Shown here in pieces: positions 1 to 9,515 of a DNA stretch of 64,000 nt. Each line of letters begins with the position of its first letter. Position 1 is the first letter of the stretch. Source of the stretch: Paenibacillus sp. MAEPY2. GTDB lineage: Bacteria; Bacillota; Bacilli; Paenibacillales; Paenibacillaceae. Location of the stretch: positions 1 to 64,000 of the forward strand of contig NZ_AWUK01000006.1 in NCBI RefSeq assembly GCF_000499205.1, in the 5' to 3' direction. The notes beneath the pieces are model-generated. The model worked only from the letters and a program-made list of their open reading frames with translations, searched no databases and was not told the DNA's origin. The position numbers and the translations under genes were made by a program.

Positions 1-222
1 GTGCTGGCTTCTTTATTTTACCTTTCTACATAAGCTGAATTTTAGTTTATACCATAACGGAGAGTGCAGAACCAATCTGAAGAAGCAGTAGCGTTCTCCT
101 TTATCACCGGATTTTTTCCTACTTCATAGGGAATCAAGAAAATCTGGGGATAAGAGAGATCGAAAGATGGTACTGCAATCGGAGTGACAGGTGTAACCTT
201 TCAAAATCAACTTATATACCTT

Positions 223-1242
223 CTATTTTTTTGCCATATACTTACGGATATCAAATGCCACCGCGGCCACAATAATCAACCCTTTAATAATGAGCTGCCA
301 GTAAGGACTTACGCCAATAAAGGTCAGACCATAGTTGATAACCCCAAAGATCAGCACCCCTGCCATAACTCCAGGCACCGTACCAATACCACCCGCAGTG
401 GAGACGCCCCCCACAACACAAGCGGCAATGGCATCCAGCTCATACATGTTACCGTAATTGTTCGTTGCCCCGCCCGTACGCGCGGCTTCCAACACACCGC
501 CCAGTCCATACAATGCACCTGCAATGGCATACAACGCAATCAGGTTGCGTGCCACGTGAATGCCGGACACATGTGCAGCCTGAATGTTGCCACCAATGGC
601 ATACATGTTCTTCCCGAGTCGAGTCTTGTTAAAGACGACCCAACAGATCAGCGCAACTGCTATGGCAATCAATACGATATACGGAATGGAATAACCACCA
701 CCAAGATCAATGTAACCAGATCCGATAACGGTAAAATCCTGTCTCAGTCCACCAATTGGTTGTGACTGGTTGGGCTCCGTATCAAAATAAATCGAGTTCA
801 AACCATAAACCGCAACCATCGTACCCAGGGTGGCAATGAAAGGTGGAACATGCAGTTTGGCGACTATGATGCCATTAACGAGTCCGACCGCCAGACCAGC
901 GATGATCCCGATGATGATCGGAAATCCCACCCATAAATGTGGCAGATCGGGAAAGAACCGATTGGCATATTCGTCGATTTGCAGCATGGATGCCGATACA
1001 ACAGCGGTTAGACCAACGACCCGTCCTGCCGACAAATCGACCCCACCCGTTACAAGGATAAACGCAGCACCCAGCGCAATGATGGCCCGTGTGGAGGACT
1101 GTTGTAATATATCCCGAAGTGTAGAGAAAGCAAGAAAGTGTGGATCGGCAATGGCAATACCAATGACGAGCAAGATCAGCACAATAAAAATCGCGCGCTG
1201 CGCCACATACTGCTTCACCTGATTGATAACCTGTGTGTTCAT
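223..1242 (-). CDS. mglC: Galactose/methyl-galactoside ABC transporter permease MglC
   Basis: Membrane permease of a ribose/galactose-type (CUT2) ABC importer, about 339 residues, close to the family norm. It has about eight to ten hydrophobic segments, starting after a short cytoplasmic N-terminus (MNTQVINQVKQYV). The GGVDLSAGRV stretch near residue 65 and the EAARTGGATNNYG stretch near residue 250 are typical of MglC/RbsC permeases. The start is preceded by GGAGGGAATAC. It lies 14 bp after the ATPase gene, as the last gene of the mgl operon. Sugar specificity is inferred from the similarity and the mglB-mglA-mglC order; another hexose is possible. No convincing terminator was seen in the 222 bases after it. 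Confidence 0.93.
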   Translation of the reverse strand: MNTQVINQVKQYVAQRAIFIVLILLVIGIAIADPHFLAFSTLRDILQQSSTRAIIALGAAFILVTGGVDLSAGRVVGLTAVVSASMLQIDEYANRFFPDLPHLWVGFPIIIGIIAGLAVGLVNGIIVAKLHVPPFIATLGTMVAVYGLNSIYFDTEPNQSQPIGGLRQDFTVIGSGYIDLGGGYSIPYIVLIAIAVALICWVVFNKTRLGKNMYAIGGNIQAAHVSGIHVARNLIALYAIAGALYGLGGVLEAARTGGATNNYGNMYELDAIAACVVGGVSTAGGIGTVPGVMAGVLIFGVINYGLTFIGVSPYWQLIIKGLIIVAAVAFDIRKYMAKK

Positions 1243-1256
1243 GTATTCCCTCCTGA

Positions 1257-2762
1257 CTAAGCCATCCGCTGCTGCGCGGCCAGCCTCATGATATCCTGCT
1301 CTGTTGCCTCGGCTCCATCCACGATTCCGGTGAGCCGTCCTTCACTCATGACCATAATTCGATCCGACATGCCTAACAGTTCGGGCATCTCCGAACTGAT
1401 CATAACAATGCTTTTGCCCTGGCGGGCCAGTTCCGTAATAATCGTGTAGATTTCAAATTTCGCGCCCACATCAATCCCGCGTGTCGGTTCATCGAGCAGT
1501 AGAATTTCCGGGTCAGTCAACAACCATCTAGCCAGTAGCACCTTCTGCTGATTTCCACCAGAAAGGTTGCGAATTAGCGTGTTAACCGAAGGAGTTTTGG
1601 TTCTGAACTTCTGAGTCTGCTCACGTGCCTCATCTCGGCCTTTCTTCTCATCTAACAGACCAATCCGATTCCGGTAACGTCCGAGACTCGCAATAATGGT
1701 ATTTTCATATACAGACAATACCGGAAAAATCCCCGTGACTCTTCGCTCCTCGGTCAGCAGCGCTATGTTATGGCGCTTCGCTGCGGCGGGCGACTTGATC
1801 TTCACCTTGCGTCCATGAATTGATATCGTACCTGAAGCAAGTCCGCGTAAGCCAAACAGCGACTCAATCAATTCTGTTCGCTGTGCCCCAACAAGACCGC
1901 CGATTCCAAGCACTTCGCCTTTCCTCAGTTCAAACGTCACGTCCCGGAATGAATTCGGCTGGCTGGAGGTTAAGCCTTCTGCCTTCAAAATCACTTCTCC
2001 AGGTACATTCGTCCGTTCCGGGAACCGTTCATCCAGATCACGTCCAACCATGCGGGTAATGATCAGATCGGTCGTTAAATCGGCAGCATCCCAAGTACCC
2101 ACCACAAAGCCATCCCGCATAATCGTGACCTCATCCGAGATCGTCAGAATTTCCTCCATCTTGTGCGAAATGTAGATAATGGACACGCCGCGACTGCGCA
2201 GCTGATTAATAATGGCGAAGAGCTGGTCCACTTCCTTGCCCGTGAGCGAGGACGTTGGCTCATCCATCACGATGACTTTGGATTGAAAAGAGACTGCTTT
2301 GGCGATTTCCATCGACTGTATTTTGGAAACGGATAGAGTTCCGGCCAGAGCCTTGGGATCAATGTCCAGATTGAGATCCTGGAACAGGGTCAATGTATCA
2401 GCATACATTTGTTTCTCATCCACCAGCAGTCCCCACTTGGGAAACCGTCCGAGCCAAATGTTCTCCATCACCGGACGATGAGGTACCGGATTCAGCTCCT
2501 GATGAATCATCGATATGCCATGCTGAAGCGCCGCTTTCGAACTCGGAATCTCCACCTCATTGCCGTCCATCCGAATCGTTCCTTCATCCGGGCGATACAT
2601 ACCGAACAGACATTTCATTAGCGTGGATTTGCCCGCTCCGTTCTCTCCCATCAGCGCATGTACCGTGCCCGGCTTTACCTTCAATGTGACCTGACTCAGT
2701 GCCTGCACACCCGGAAATGCTTTGGATATTCCGTCCATCTCCAGCAGGTAAGGTGATTCCAT
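1257..2762 (-). CDS. mglA: Galactose/methyl-galactoside ABC transporter ATP-binding protein MglA
   Basis: Tandem-ABC ATPase of 501 residues that energises the sugar importer at the inner face of the membrane. The N-terminal half has Walker A GENGAGKST (about residue 40), a degenerate signature LSVSKIQ and Walker B VIVMDEPTSSL. The C-terminal half has the usual degenerate P-loop (GGLVGAQRTEL), signature LSGGNQQK and Walker B EILLLDEPTRG. This asymmetry is characteristic of MglA/RbsA. GAGGATGAAAG precedes the ATG. It lies between the binding-protein and permease genes, which supports one operon. Confidence 0.95.
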   Translation of the reverse strand: MESPYLLEMDGISKAFPGVQALSQVTLKVKPGTVHALMGENGAGKSTLMKCLFGMYRPDEGTIRMDGNEVEIPSSKAALQHGISMIHQELNPVPHRPVMENIWLGRFPKWGLLVDEKQMYADTLTLFQDLNLDIDPKALAGTLSVSKIQSMEIAKAVSFQSKVIVMDEPTSSLTGKEVDQLFAIINQLRSRGVSIIYISHKMEEILTISDEVTIMRDGFVVGTWDAADLTTDLIITRMVGRDLDERFPERTNVPGEVILKAEGLTSSQPNSFRDVTFELRKGEVLGIGGLVGAQRTELIESLFGLRGLASGTISIHGRKVKIKSPAAAKRHNIALLTEERRVTGIFPVLSVYENTIIASLGRYRNRIGLLDEKKGRDEAREQTQKFRTKTPSVNTLIRNLSGGNQQKVLLARWLLTDPEILLLDEPTRGIDVGAKFEIYTIITELARQGKSIVMISSEMPELLGMSDRIMVMSEGRLTGIVDGAEATEQDIMRLAAQQRMA

Positions 2763-2836
2763 CTTTCATCCTCTCCTTCCGTAAACCCGGCAAAAAAAGG
2801 ACGCCATCTCATGACGGACGTCCCTGTTTGCTGCTG

Positions 2837-3898
2837 TTATTGGGCGTCGGCAATGTTGTCTTTCGTAATTTTTTTGTATGCAATCCAGACGTATTTGCCA
2901 TCCGTAATGTCATAACCCGTATTTTCCTTCGTTGGCGTCTCACCCTTGGCGAGTACGGAAGCGAGTGCAACCGTTGCTGCGCCCTGGTTCTTGGCATCAT
3001 TCAACACCGTACCCAGCATCGTTCCGTCCTGAAGAGCCTGAATGGCTGGAGCGGTCGCATCTACACCGACAACCGGCATCGTTTTGCCGTCCTTGAAGTA
3101 TCCGGCTGCTTTCAACGCCTCAATGGCGCCAAGTGCCATGTCATCGTTGTTAGCCAGTACCGCTTCGATCTTGTCTCCATGGGAGGCGAGGAACGCCTGC
3201 ATTTTTTCCTGGCCTTTGACCCGATCCCACATCGCCGTATCTTCTGCCAGCGCCTCTACCTCGATACCTGCATCCTGAATGGCCTGAACGGAATATTTGG
3301 TCCGCAGTTCAGCATCCTGGTGGCCCGGTTCGCCTTTCAGCATGACGTATTGCAGCTTGCCGTCCCCGTTTTTATCTGCCTCAGGGTGAGCCTTCCAGTA
3401 ATCCACAATGAGCTGACCCGAGATCGTGCCGGACTCTTCCGCCTTGGCTCCAACGTAATACACTTTATCCCACTTGTTCATGTCTTCGGCAACTGGCTCA
3501 CGGTTCAGGAAGACCACCGGAATGCTTGCCGCTTTGGCTTTGTCAATAATGACGCCTGCTGCGGTCCGGTCCACCGGATTCACGGCCATTGCATTGTACT
3601 TCTTGGATACAAACAGATCGACTTTTTCATTCTGGGTTGGCTGTGCGTTCTGGCTATCCACGATATCGAGTGTGGCTTTGCCTTCCGCTGCTGCGGTCAT
3701 TGCATTCCTTACCCCCGTCATGAACGTATCATCGAACTTATAGATCGCCACACCTATCTTCGGTGTTTCTGTTCCTCCTGCTGCCTGACCTCCTGCATCT
3801 GTTCCCGTACTTCCGCCTGCACTGTCTCCGCCACTGCTGCACCCCGCCGCCGCAACCATACATGCTGTAAGCAACAATGTCATCCACGTTTTCTTCAT
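2837..3898 (-). CDS. mglB: Galactose-type ABC transporter substrate-binding lipoprotein MglB
   Basis: Extracytoplasmic sugar-binding lipoprotein of 353 residues. The N-terminus MKKTWMTLLLTACMVAAAGCSS is a lipoprotein signal with Cys at about residue 20, followed by a Ser/Gly-rich linker. The mature part is a periplasmic-binding-protein type 1 fold, with KIGVAIYKFDDTFM at its start and a VVGVDATAPAIQALQDGTM segment near the C-terminus, both typical of galactose/glucose-binding proteins. GGGGGAGG lies upstream of the ATG. It delivers substrate to MglA/MglC. A second, divergent binding protein lies just upstream and is probably a sensor rather than a transporter component. Confidence 0.92.
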   Translation of the reverse strand: MKKTWMTLLLTACMVAAAGCSSGGDSAGGSTGTDAGGQAAGGTETPKIGVAIYKFDDTFMTGVRNAMTAAAEGKATLDIVDSQNAQPTQNEKVDLFVSKKYNAMAVNPVDRTAAGVIIDKAKAASIPVVFLNREPVAEDMNKWDKVYYVGAKAEESGTISGQLIVDYWKAHPEADKNGDGKLQYVMLKGEPGHQDAELRTKYSVQAIQDAGIEVEALAEDTAMWDRVKGQEKMQAFLASHGDKIEAVLANNDDMALGAIEALKAAGYFKDGKTMPVVGVDATAPAIQALQDGTMLGTVLNDAKNQGAATVALASVLAKGETPTKENTGYDITDGKYVWIAYKKITKDNIADAQ

Positions 3899-4025
3899 AT
3901 CCTAATGACCTCCCCCAAGTTCATTCGGCTTTACCGATGTCTTTATTATGAAAGGGTTTACAATAAATTCGAATACAATATCTTCCTCTGTTTTATCGAA
4001 ATCTTCCTCAATTATCTTCCTGTCT

Positions 4026-5246
4026 TCATTGTACAAAAGGAAACAGCAGCTTCTGGTTATCCATCCAGAACATATTGTCCGTACTGACCAACTTCGTTTC
4101 CAGCGTTACTCTGGCTTGCACCTGTTGTTTGTTCAGCCGTGCAGCGGCCTGATTCACGCCAAGATATCCTGCACTGAATCCATTTTGTACAATCAAGTGC
4201 TGAATTCTGCCTTCCTGTAACTGTTCTAACTGCTGCTGTTCACTGCCAAATCCCACAATCTTTACCTTGTTCCCATTTCTCTCGGAAATTCGCCGGTTCA
4301 ATTCATCCGCTGCACCCAGAGAAGCAGGTTCCTGAAGGGCAATTATTCCGTCCACCTGCCGCTGATCAAGCAGTTGCTTCGTCGCCTGCCAGCAACCATC
4401 CCGGGTGCTGCACACGGATTGTGTCTCCACATGAATGTCCGGATAACGGGCTAGTGATTCCTCTACCCCTTGCTCTCGGTTAATCAGACCCGGATTTACA
4501 GGATCAGGACCGAGCAAGGCAACGCGCCCTCGTCCTCCCAGCAGTACAGCCATGGCCTCGCCCGCCTGCCGTCCAGCCTCAACGTTATCCATCGAGATGA
4601 CACTTGTTATGCCTTTTACAGGAAACTCGTCATTCAGCAAAATTACGGGGAGGGCCACTCCGTTGACATCCTTTGTCTGTGCCTTCTGGATGATGCCGGT
4701 TAGTGCCTTCTCACTCAAGGGATCGATCAACAGGGCCGAAGCTCCCTGTTCCAGTGCCAGCATGACTGCATCGACCTGAGCTTGTTCACGCTCGCTAAGT
4801 GGATAAGTTCCATTTTGCAAATGCTCTTGCTCGACCTTTCCCTGTCCTGCTGTGAAGTCAGGGTTAGAGGGCGCGTAAGTTAACCCCTCCGAGGGAAAAG
4901 CCTCCACCGTAATCAGCTCTGCCCCCACTTCTTTGGCAGCCGCTTCAGCCCCAAGACGAATCGCTTCTGCAAGTTCCCCTGTTCCCGCTGGCGTAATTAG
5001 TGCAATACGCGGCGGCGACCCCGTCGGATCAGCGTTCGACAACCCACACGCCATACATAACAACAGGCAGCAGATAGCTGCTGTCATGGCCATATAACGA
5101 AGTATAGCGACTCTCACGCGAATATTTTCCACGCGTATGCAGAGTTTCATTTTCATAACCAAATGCCCGATCCAGTCAGTTCTATTGATCTTATTCGCCT
5201 TGTTGGTTCGCTTGGCGCACGTGCTGTTCCCTTTATTGTTCATCAT
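4026..5246 (-). CDS. Sugar-binding periplasmic-like lipoprotein, probable accessory sensor of the adjacent kinase
   Basis: About 406 residues. The frame is open further upstream, but the chosen ATG overlaps the end of the kinase gene and follows GGGAGGAGG at good spacing; a later ATG at 5156 is possible. A basic N-terminus precedes a hydrophobic segment ending in LLLCMACG, a weak lipobox, so the protein is either a lipoprotein or anchored. The rest is a periplasmic-binding-protein type 1 domain (PRIALITPAGTGELAEAIRLGAE; KIVGFGSEQQQLEQLQ). It is encoded between the sensor kinase and mglB. By analogy with XylFII-LytS-YesN of clostridia, it may bind sugar outside the cell and signal through the kinase. 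That role is inference. Confidence 0.8.
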   Translation of the reverse strand: MMNNKGNSTCAKRTNKANKINRTDWIGHLVMKMKLCIRVENIRVRVAILRYMAMTAAICCLLLCMACGLSNADPTGSPPRIALITPAGTGELAEAIRLGAEAAAKEVGAELITVEAFPSEGLTYAPSNPDFTAGQGKVEQEHLQNGTYPLSEREQAQVDAVMLALEQGASALLIDPLSEKALTGIIQKAQTKDVNGVALPVILLNDEFPVKGITSVISMDNVEAGRQAGEAMAVLLGGRGRVALLGPDPVNPGLINREQGVEESLARYPDIHVETQSVCSTRDGCWQATKQLLDQRQVDGIIALQEPASLGAADELNRRISERNGNKVKIVGFGSEQQQLEQLQEGRIQHLIVQNGFSAGYLGVNQAAARLNKQQVQARVTLETKLVSTDNMFWMDNQKLLFPFVQ

Positions 5247-7050
5247 GAACATCGTCCTCCTCCCGTTCCCATTGGAGCGGAATCCGAATCCAGACCGTTG
5301 TACCTTCTTCCAGCTCACTATCGAATTCAAGACCATAAGCCTCGCCATAATAGAGCTGAATTCGATCATGTACATTGCGTACAGCTACACCTGATCCTGC
5401 ACCACTTTTCACGATAGGACTGCCTACCAGGAGTTTGGACATCTGTTCTTCCGTCATGCCGACCCCATTATCCGTAATGCGGAACACCAGCTTGTCGTTC
5501 TCCCGGTATACACGAATCTCAATACATCCCTCGTCCATATGATATTCAATGCCATGTACAATCGCATTTTCAATGAGTGGTTGAAGCACCAGCTTAAGTG
5601 TCAGGCAGTCCAGCGTGTCCTCATCCGCATTCATGCTGAAATTGAATTTGCGCTTGAATCGCATTTGCTGAATTGTCAGGTAATGATGGGCATGCTCCAG
5701 TTCTTCCCTGACCGTAATAATCGTTTTGCCCTGACTGAGACTGATGCGAAACAATCGGGACAACGAAGTGATCATCGTAATGACTTCCTCATTCCGGCTC
5801 ATGCCCACCATACGCACGACCGAATTTAACGTGTTGTACAGGAAATGCGGATTAATCTGAGCCTGCAAAGCTTCCAGTTCAAGACGCCGTTTCTGTTCCT
5901 GTTCATGTATAATTTCACTCATTAAGGTACGGATTTTATTAACCATCAAGTTAAAGCGACGGGATAAACGTTCCACTTCCAGCGGCCCTTCAATAGGTAG
6001 CTCCACGTTGAAATCGCCCCGTTCCACGGCCTTCATCTTTCGTTCCATGCGCCGAATTGGACGTGTCAGACTGGAAGAGAGGAACAACGAAACCAGGATG
6101 ACCAAGACCAGCACAACGAGCAGCACCCGAATCAGATATCCATTAACCTCCTGTCGGGTCGTCATGATCTCATCCAGATAGGCCACACCAACGATCTTCC
6201 ACCCAATATTGGCGACAGACTTGACGGTATTCAACCTTTTCTGCCCATCCGCCTCATCTTCATAACTGCCCGTTGCAACCAATGCCTGTTCAATATTTTC
6301 ACTTTTGAGCCCCATGTACATCAATTGCTGCTGTGGATGGTATACGATATTACCTGCACTCTCGTCGATGATATAGACGTATCCCCGTTGCCCCAGACTG
6401 ACCCGGCGGCTCAGTTCATCCATCTGTTTGAAGTTGATATCCACCAGCAAAATGACCTGCTGATCCTGACCTTTTTGCCGTATGGTGATGCCTTTGCTCA
6501 TGGAAACGACCCATTTGTATGGGCCTGTGTACATGTTCTGGATATGAGGCAGCGAGAAACTAAGGTGATCCGGCACCCTAAGCGCAGATTGAAACCACCC
6601 TTGCTGTGTCACATGGGCACTCGGTTTTAATTCGGCTGAAGGTCTGTTCTTGAGCAAATGCCCTGTCGAATCCAGCAAAGTAATGGAGATGATATCTTCG
6701 CGGCTGCTAAGCAGCGTGTCCAGCTGTTTGTCTACTTGATCCCCTTCCCACGTTCCATCCCGCAGCATATGCTCTTCGATAGCTCGATACAGATGCGACA
6801 TGCTGCGGACATAATCCTCCAGATTGTAACTGACCTGGTCCACGATCTGTCTCGTCGTCAGCTCCGCACTTCGCTCCGCAGCCTGTGTGAATTTGTCATG
6901 CAGCAGCAGCGCCATGATGGTGAGCACCAATACGATGAAGACGGAGAAGGACCACGTAATAATAAAGCGGATACTGCTGACTCTCGATGACCTCAACCTG
7001 GACCGCAGCCTAAGCCAAAGGGATCTCATCCATCCGGCAAACGGTCTCAT
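5233..7050 (-). CDS. YesM-type sensor histidine kinase
   Basis: Membrane sensor kinase of 605 residues. TM1 lies near residues 28-48, an extracellular Cache-like sensor spans about 50-300, and TM2 is near 305-327. A HAMP domain follows to about 380. The His-kinase box has LQAQINPHFLYNTLN, with the phospho-accepting His near residue 403, and the ATPase domain has LVLQPLIENAIVHG, DNGVGM and a glycine-rich G2 box. Its ATG overlaps the TGA of the response-regulator gene (ATGA), so the two are translationally coupled. It probably senses an extracellular sugar, perhaps through the binding protein encoded next, and activates the mgl operon. Confidence 0.93.
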   Translation of the reverse strand: MRPFAGWMRSLWLRLRSRLRSSRVSSIRFIITWSFSVFIVLVLTIMALLLHDKFTQAAERSAELTTRQIVDQVSYNLEDYVRSMSHLYRAIEEHMLRDGTWEGDQVDKQLDTLLSSREDIISITLLDSTGHLLKNRPSAELKPSAHVTQQGWFQSALRVPDHLSFSLPHIQNMYTGPYKWVVSMSKGITIRQKGQDQQVILLVDINFKQMDELSRRVSLGQRGYVYIIDESAGNIVYHPQQQLMYMGLKSENIEQALVATGSYEDEADGQKRLNTVKSVANIGWKIVGVAYLDEIMTTRQEVNGYLIRVLLVVLVLVILVSLFLSSSLTRPIRRMERKMKAVERGDFNVELPIEGPLEVERLSRRFNLMVNKIRTLMSEIIHEQEQKRRLELEALQAQINPHFLYNTLNSVVRMVGMSRNEEVITMITSLSRLFRISLSQGKTIITVREELEHAHHYLTIQQMRFKRKFNFSMNADEDTLDCLTLKLVLQPLIENAIVHGIEYHMDEGCIEIRVYRENDKLVFRITDNGVGMTEEQMSKLLVGSPIVKSGAGSGVAVRNVHDRIQLYYGEAYGLEFDSELEEGTTVWIRIPLQWEREEDDVHDEQ

Positions 7051-8813
7051 CGGATTGAGCCTTCATTAGCTGTTAGTGCTGCCTGCTTGCGATATTCTTT
7101 AGGCGAGATGCCGATATGCTTTTTAAAACAAAAACTGAAATAATTCGGTTCGGCGAAGCCTACCTGACCTGCAATCTCAAACGACTTCAGCTCCGTGGAG
7201 CGAAGCAGTTCCTTGGCCGCTTCCATACGGATCTGCATCAGATATTGCAGAAAGGTGAGCTGCACTTCTTTTTTGAAAATGCCACAAAAATAACCCGAGC
7301 TAATATGCAGATGTCCGCATACTTTCTGAATAGACAGATCCGGATCGGCATAGTGTTCTTTGGTAAACGATAACGCCTGCTCCACAATATCCTTATATAC
7401 ATGCTGCCGTCCGCTGGCGATGCGATGTTGTACAAGCAGACAAACCTCCCGCACTTTGTTCTGTGCCTCGGACAAGCCTGGTAAACGGAACAAATCAGCG
7501 TACAACTGGAACCCCGCTCCAAAGATGTCCTCCATCGCCTCACCTGATGCCTGAGCTGCCTTCCAGACGGTCGTTAGAACTTCAATTAAATAGAGCTGAA
7601 TGTCACTTCGCCCATGCTCTACCGTAATTTCCCGGAAAATGATCTGCAGCGCTTCGTCCAGTTCCGCCTGCGTGCCCGCCTTCAGACAGCGTGTCAGCGT
7701 CTGCTGCTTCAGCTCGTCAAAACGAAGCTTGCCCGCCGTCTGCCGCTCGACATCGGCAATATAGATAAGCGGATCGGTCCCCGGCACAAGTCGGTAATCC
7801 AGCGCCAACAGTGCATCCTCATAAGCATGCTTTACACCCGCCAGTGTATTGACAATCTGTCCTGATCCTACGGTAGCGGGAATACGCAAATAATGGTTTA
7901 TGCTGCGCATGACATTTTCGAGTGCCTGCTGCTGGCGTTTCTCCCCCTCTGCTCCACCCCAGCGATCCATGTAAAGCAATACAATCGTCTCCTGATGCAT
8001 AAAAGCATGTCCGGCCCCGTGTTCCATCCACACTTCTGCTGCAATGTTCAGCGCAGCGAATTGCTTCAACTCCGCATCCTCCGATTGAAGCAAGGACTGT
8101 CCTGTACCTTGTCTATGTTCAAGTGTATTTTGACGTTCAGCACCAGACGGCTCGCGATCCACTCCTTGCTGCACTATCTCAGCATTCCGTGCCTGTGAAG
8201 TTTCCGCTTGCATACGCCGCGGCATTTTCTTCCCTTCTCCATCCATATGGAGGGTCAATACAGAGACACCATACCGTTCACCGTGCAGATCCAGTCCGCA
8301 TTGCTTCGCTTTGTCATGAATATATTCCGGCGATTTCTGCCGATGCAGCAAAGTTGCCATCAGATCGGCCTGCAACAAGGGTAAGCTTGTATAATAGTGA
8401 TCGCGTAGCTGTTGTACATTTTCCCGTTCAGCTACTTCGGACTCCATCTGCGCACGCAATCTGGTAAGCAGTTCTGTCAGATGCTCCGCCGAGAAAGGCT
8501 TCAGTAAATATTCATCCACACTCAGCGAGACCGCTTGCCGGGCGTAGTCGAATTCATCATATCCGGTCAAAATCACCACTTTCACAAGCGGATTACGCTC
8601 CCGTAACCTTTTGGCAAGTTCAAGTCCATCCATAAAAGGCATGCTGATGTCTGTCACCACAATATCCGGGTCCACCCGCTCGGCCATCTCCAGTGCTTCC
8701 CGGCCATTCTCCGCCAGACCAACAATGCGCAGATCGAGCGCTTCCCAATCTACCTCTACGACCAACCCTTCGCGTACATCCTCTTCATCATCCACCAGCA
8801 ATACCCGGTACAC
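7047..8813 (-). CDS. YesN-type response regulator with AraC output domain
   Basis: 588 residues. The receiver domain (1-120) has the acidic pair DD at 8-9, phospho-acceptor Asp55 (VVTDISMP) and the conserved Lys in LLKPF. A long linker follows, then a C-terminal AraC double helix-turn-helix (about 480-585; SIQKVCGHLHISSGYF and the second helix region with GFAEPNYFSFCFKK). The start is GTG, preceded by AAAGGAGGAATCCGAAC. It is the first gene of the minus-strand run, with a cre-like site about 100 bp upstream. It probably activates transcription of the downstream sugar transporter. Confidence 0.93.
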   Translation of the reverse strand: MYRVLLVDDEEDVREGLVVEVDWEALDLRIVGLAENGREALEMAERVDPDIVVTDISMPFMDGLELAKRLRERNPLVKVVILTGYDEFDYARQAVSLSVDEYLLKPFSAEHLTELLTRLRAQMESEVAERENVQQLRDHYYTSLPLLQADLMATLLHRQKSPEYIHDKAKQCGLDLHGERYGVSVLTLHMDGEGKKMPRRMQAETSQARNAEIVQQGVDREPSGAERQNTLEHRQGTGQSLLQSEDAELKQFAALNIAAEVWMEHGAGHAFMHQETIVLLYMDRWGGAEGEKRQQQALENVMRSINHYLRIPATVGSGQIVNTLAGVKHAYEDALLALDYRLVPGTDPLIYIADVERQTAGKLRFDELKQQTLTRCLKAGTQAELDEALQIIFREITVEHGRSDIQLYLIEVLTTVWKAAQASGEAMEDIFGAGFQLYADLFRLPGLSEAQNKVREVCLLVQHRIASGRQHVYKDIVEQALSFTKEHYADPDLSIQKVCGHLHISSGYFCGIFKKEVQLTFLQYLMQIRMEAAKELLRSTELKSFEIAGQVGFAEPNYFSFCFKKHIGISPKEYRKQAALTANEGSIR

Positions 8814-8916
8814 GTTCGGATTCCTCCTTTATTTAAGGGGCCTTAAGCCCAAGCAATAATGTATATGTCGATATGATCCAAGGTTGCCATCATAATATAC
8901 AATATAATTTCGATTG

Positions 8917-8930
8917 TGTAACCGCTTACT
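8917..8930 (-). promoter_or_regulatory. Catabolite-response element (cre) candidate upstream of the mgl/two-component operon
   Basis: TGTAACCGCTTACT matches the inner 14 positions of the consensus WTGNAANCGNWNNCW; only the preceding W is G. It lies about 105 bp upstream of the GTG start of the response regulator, where CcpA could control the operon. CcpA itself is not encoded here. Confidence 0.6.
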
Positions 8931-9150
8931 TTCAAGGTGATAAGATTATTAAAATGGCGCTCACAAACGATATATATGGTAAATTATTGAAAGGAGTCCA
9001 TCTACTGATTCCTCACGCTGGGAGAACCAACCTCAAGAACTTCAAGAGAAGTTAACAAAATCGTGGAGCGGGGGTATAGAAGCGATTCGTGACACGCTGG
9101 ATGAACATGATGAGAAAGAGAATATAACCGAATGGAAACTGTTTAACAGC

Positions 9151-9411
9151 TTGGAGGATTCATTAACCACACTTCCCCATAAAGAGCAATCTTCCTTCAT
9201 CGCTGCCTATTATAGTAACGAACGAAGAACTATGTTGGAAAAAGGGGACATCATGCCAGCCTTGCTTTTACATCCAGATCATACAAAGGCGATGCTCTTT
9301 TGGGAAAAGCATGATGGAACCTATGCCACGATAATGATGGATACCCGAATTAATGAAAATGGCAAAGACGAGTGGTATGTAAGTCGTTCACAGGAAATAA
9401 ATAGGCCCTAA
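9151..9411 (+). CDS. Uncharacterised small protein, true start unclear
   Basis: Not recognised as a named family. From TTG at 9151 the frame gives 86 residues with a compact mixed sequence (LLLHPDHTKAMLFWEKHDGT, YATIMMDTRINENG). The same frame stays open back to 8983 and reads like protein (SSRWENQPQELQEKL; IEAIRDTLDEHDEKEN), so the gene probably begins near 9001, just after AAAGGAG at 8990-8996. No ATG, GTG or TTG exists there in frame. The stop overlaps a hairpin at 9405-9432. Either an unusual start codon or a small lesion explains this. Confidence 0.5.
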   Translation: MEDSLTTLPHKEQSSFIAAYYSNERRTMLEKGDIMPALLLHPDHTKAMLFWEKHDGTYATIMMDTRINENGKDEWYVSRSQEINRP

Positions 9412-9432
9412 CCCATTTAAGCGGGCTAGGGC
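9405..9432 (+). terminator. Hairpin at the stop codon of the small ORF
   Basis: GCCCTA and TAGGGC arms enclose about 16 bases, with additional CCC/GGG pairing inside. The T-run that follows is poor, so termination efficiency is doubtful. The convergent recombinase gene ends at 9516. Confidence 0.4.
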
Positions 9433-9515
9433 GTTAATCATCCTCAAGAGGGAACTGCTTAGGTCCAGTTCTATCCACTGCTGTGTACACCTCATGCTCA
9501 ATTGCTGCATGTGCT

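Noticed and set aside
1..222. A 50-codon minus-strand frame (VTPIAVPSFDLSY...) beyond the end of mglC
   Set aside because: It has no start codon or ribosome site and follows directly after mglC; too short and isolated to call a gene.
2699..4087. 462-aa plus-strand ORF
   Set aside because: It lies antisense to mglB and the mglA start; Cys/His-rich composition without domains and no ribosome site. A shadow of the GC-biased real genes.
8873..9055. 60-aa plus-strand ORF upstream of the small ORF
   Set aside because: Composition is not protein-like and it overlaps the cre and promoter region; only considered as evidence of a possible frameshift.
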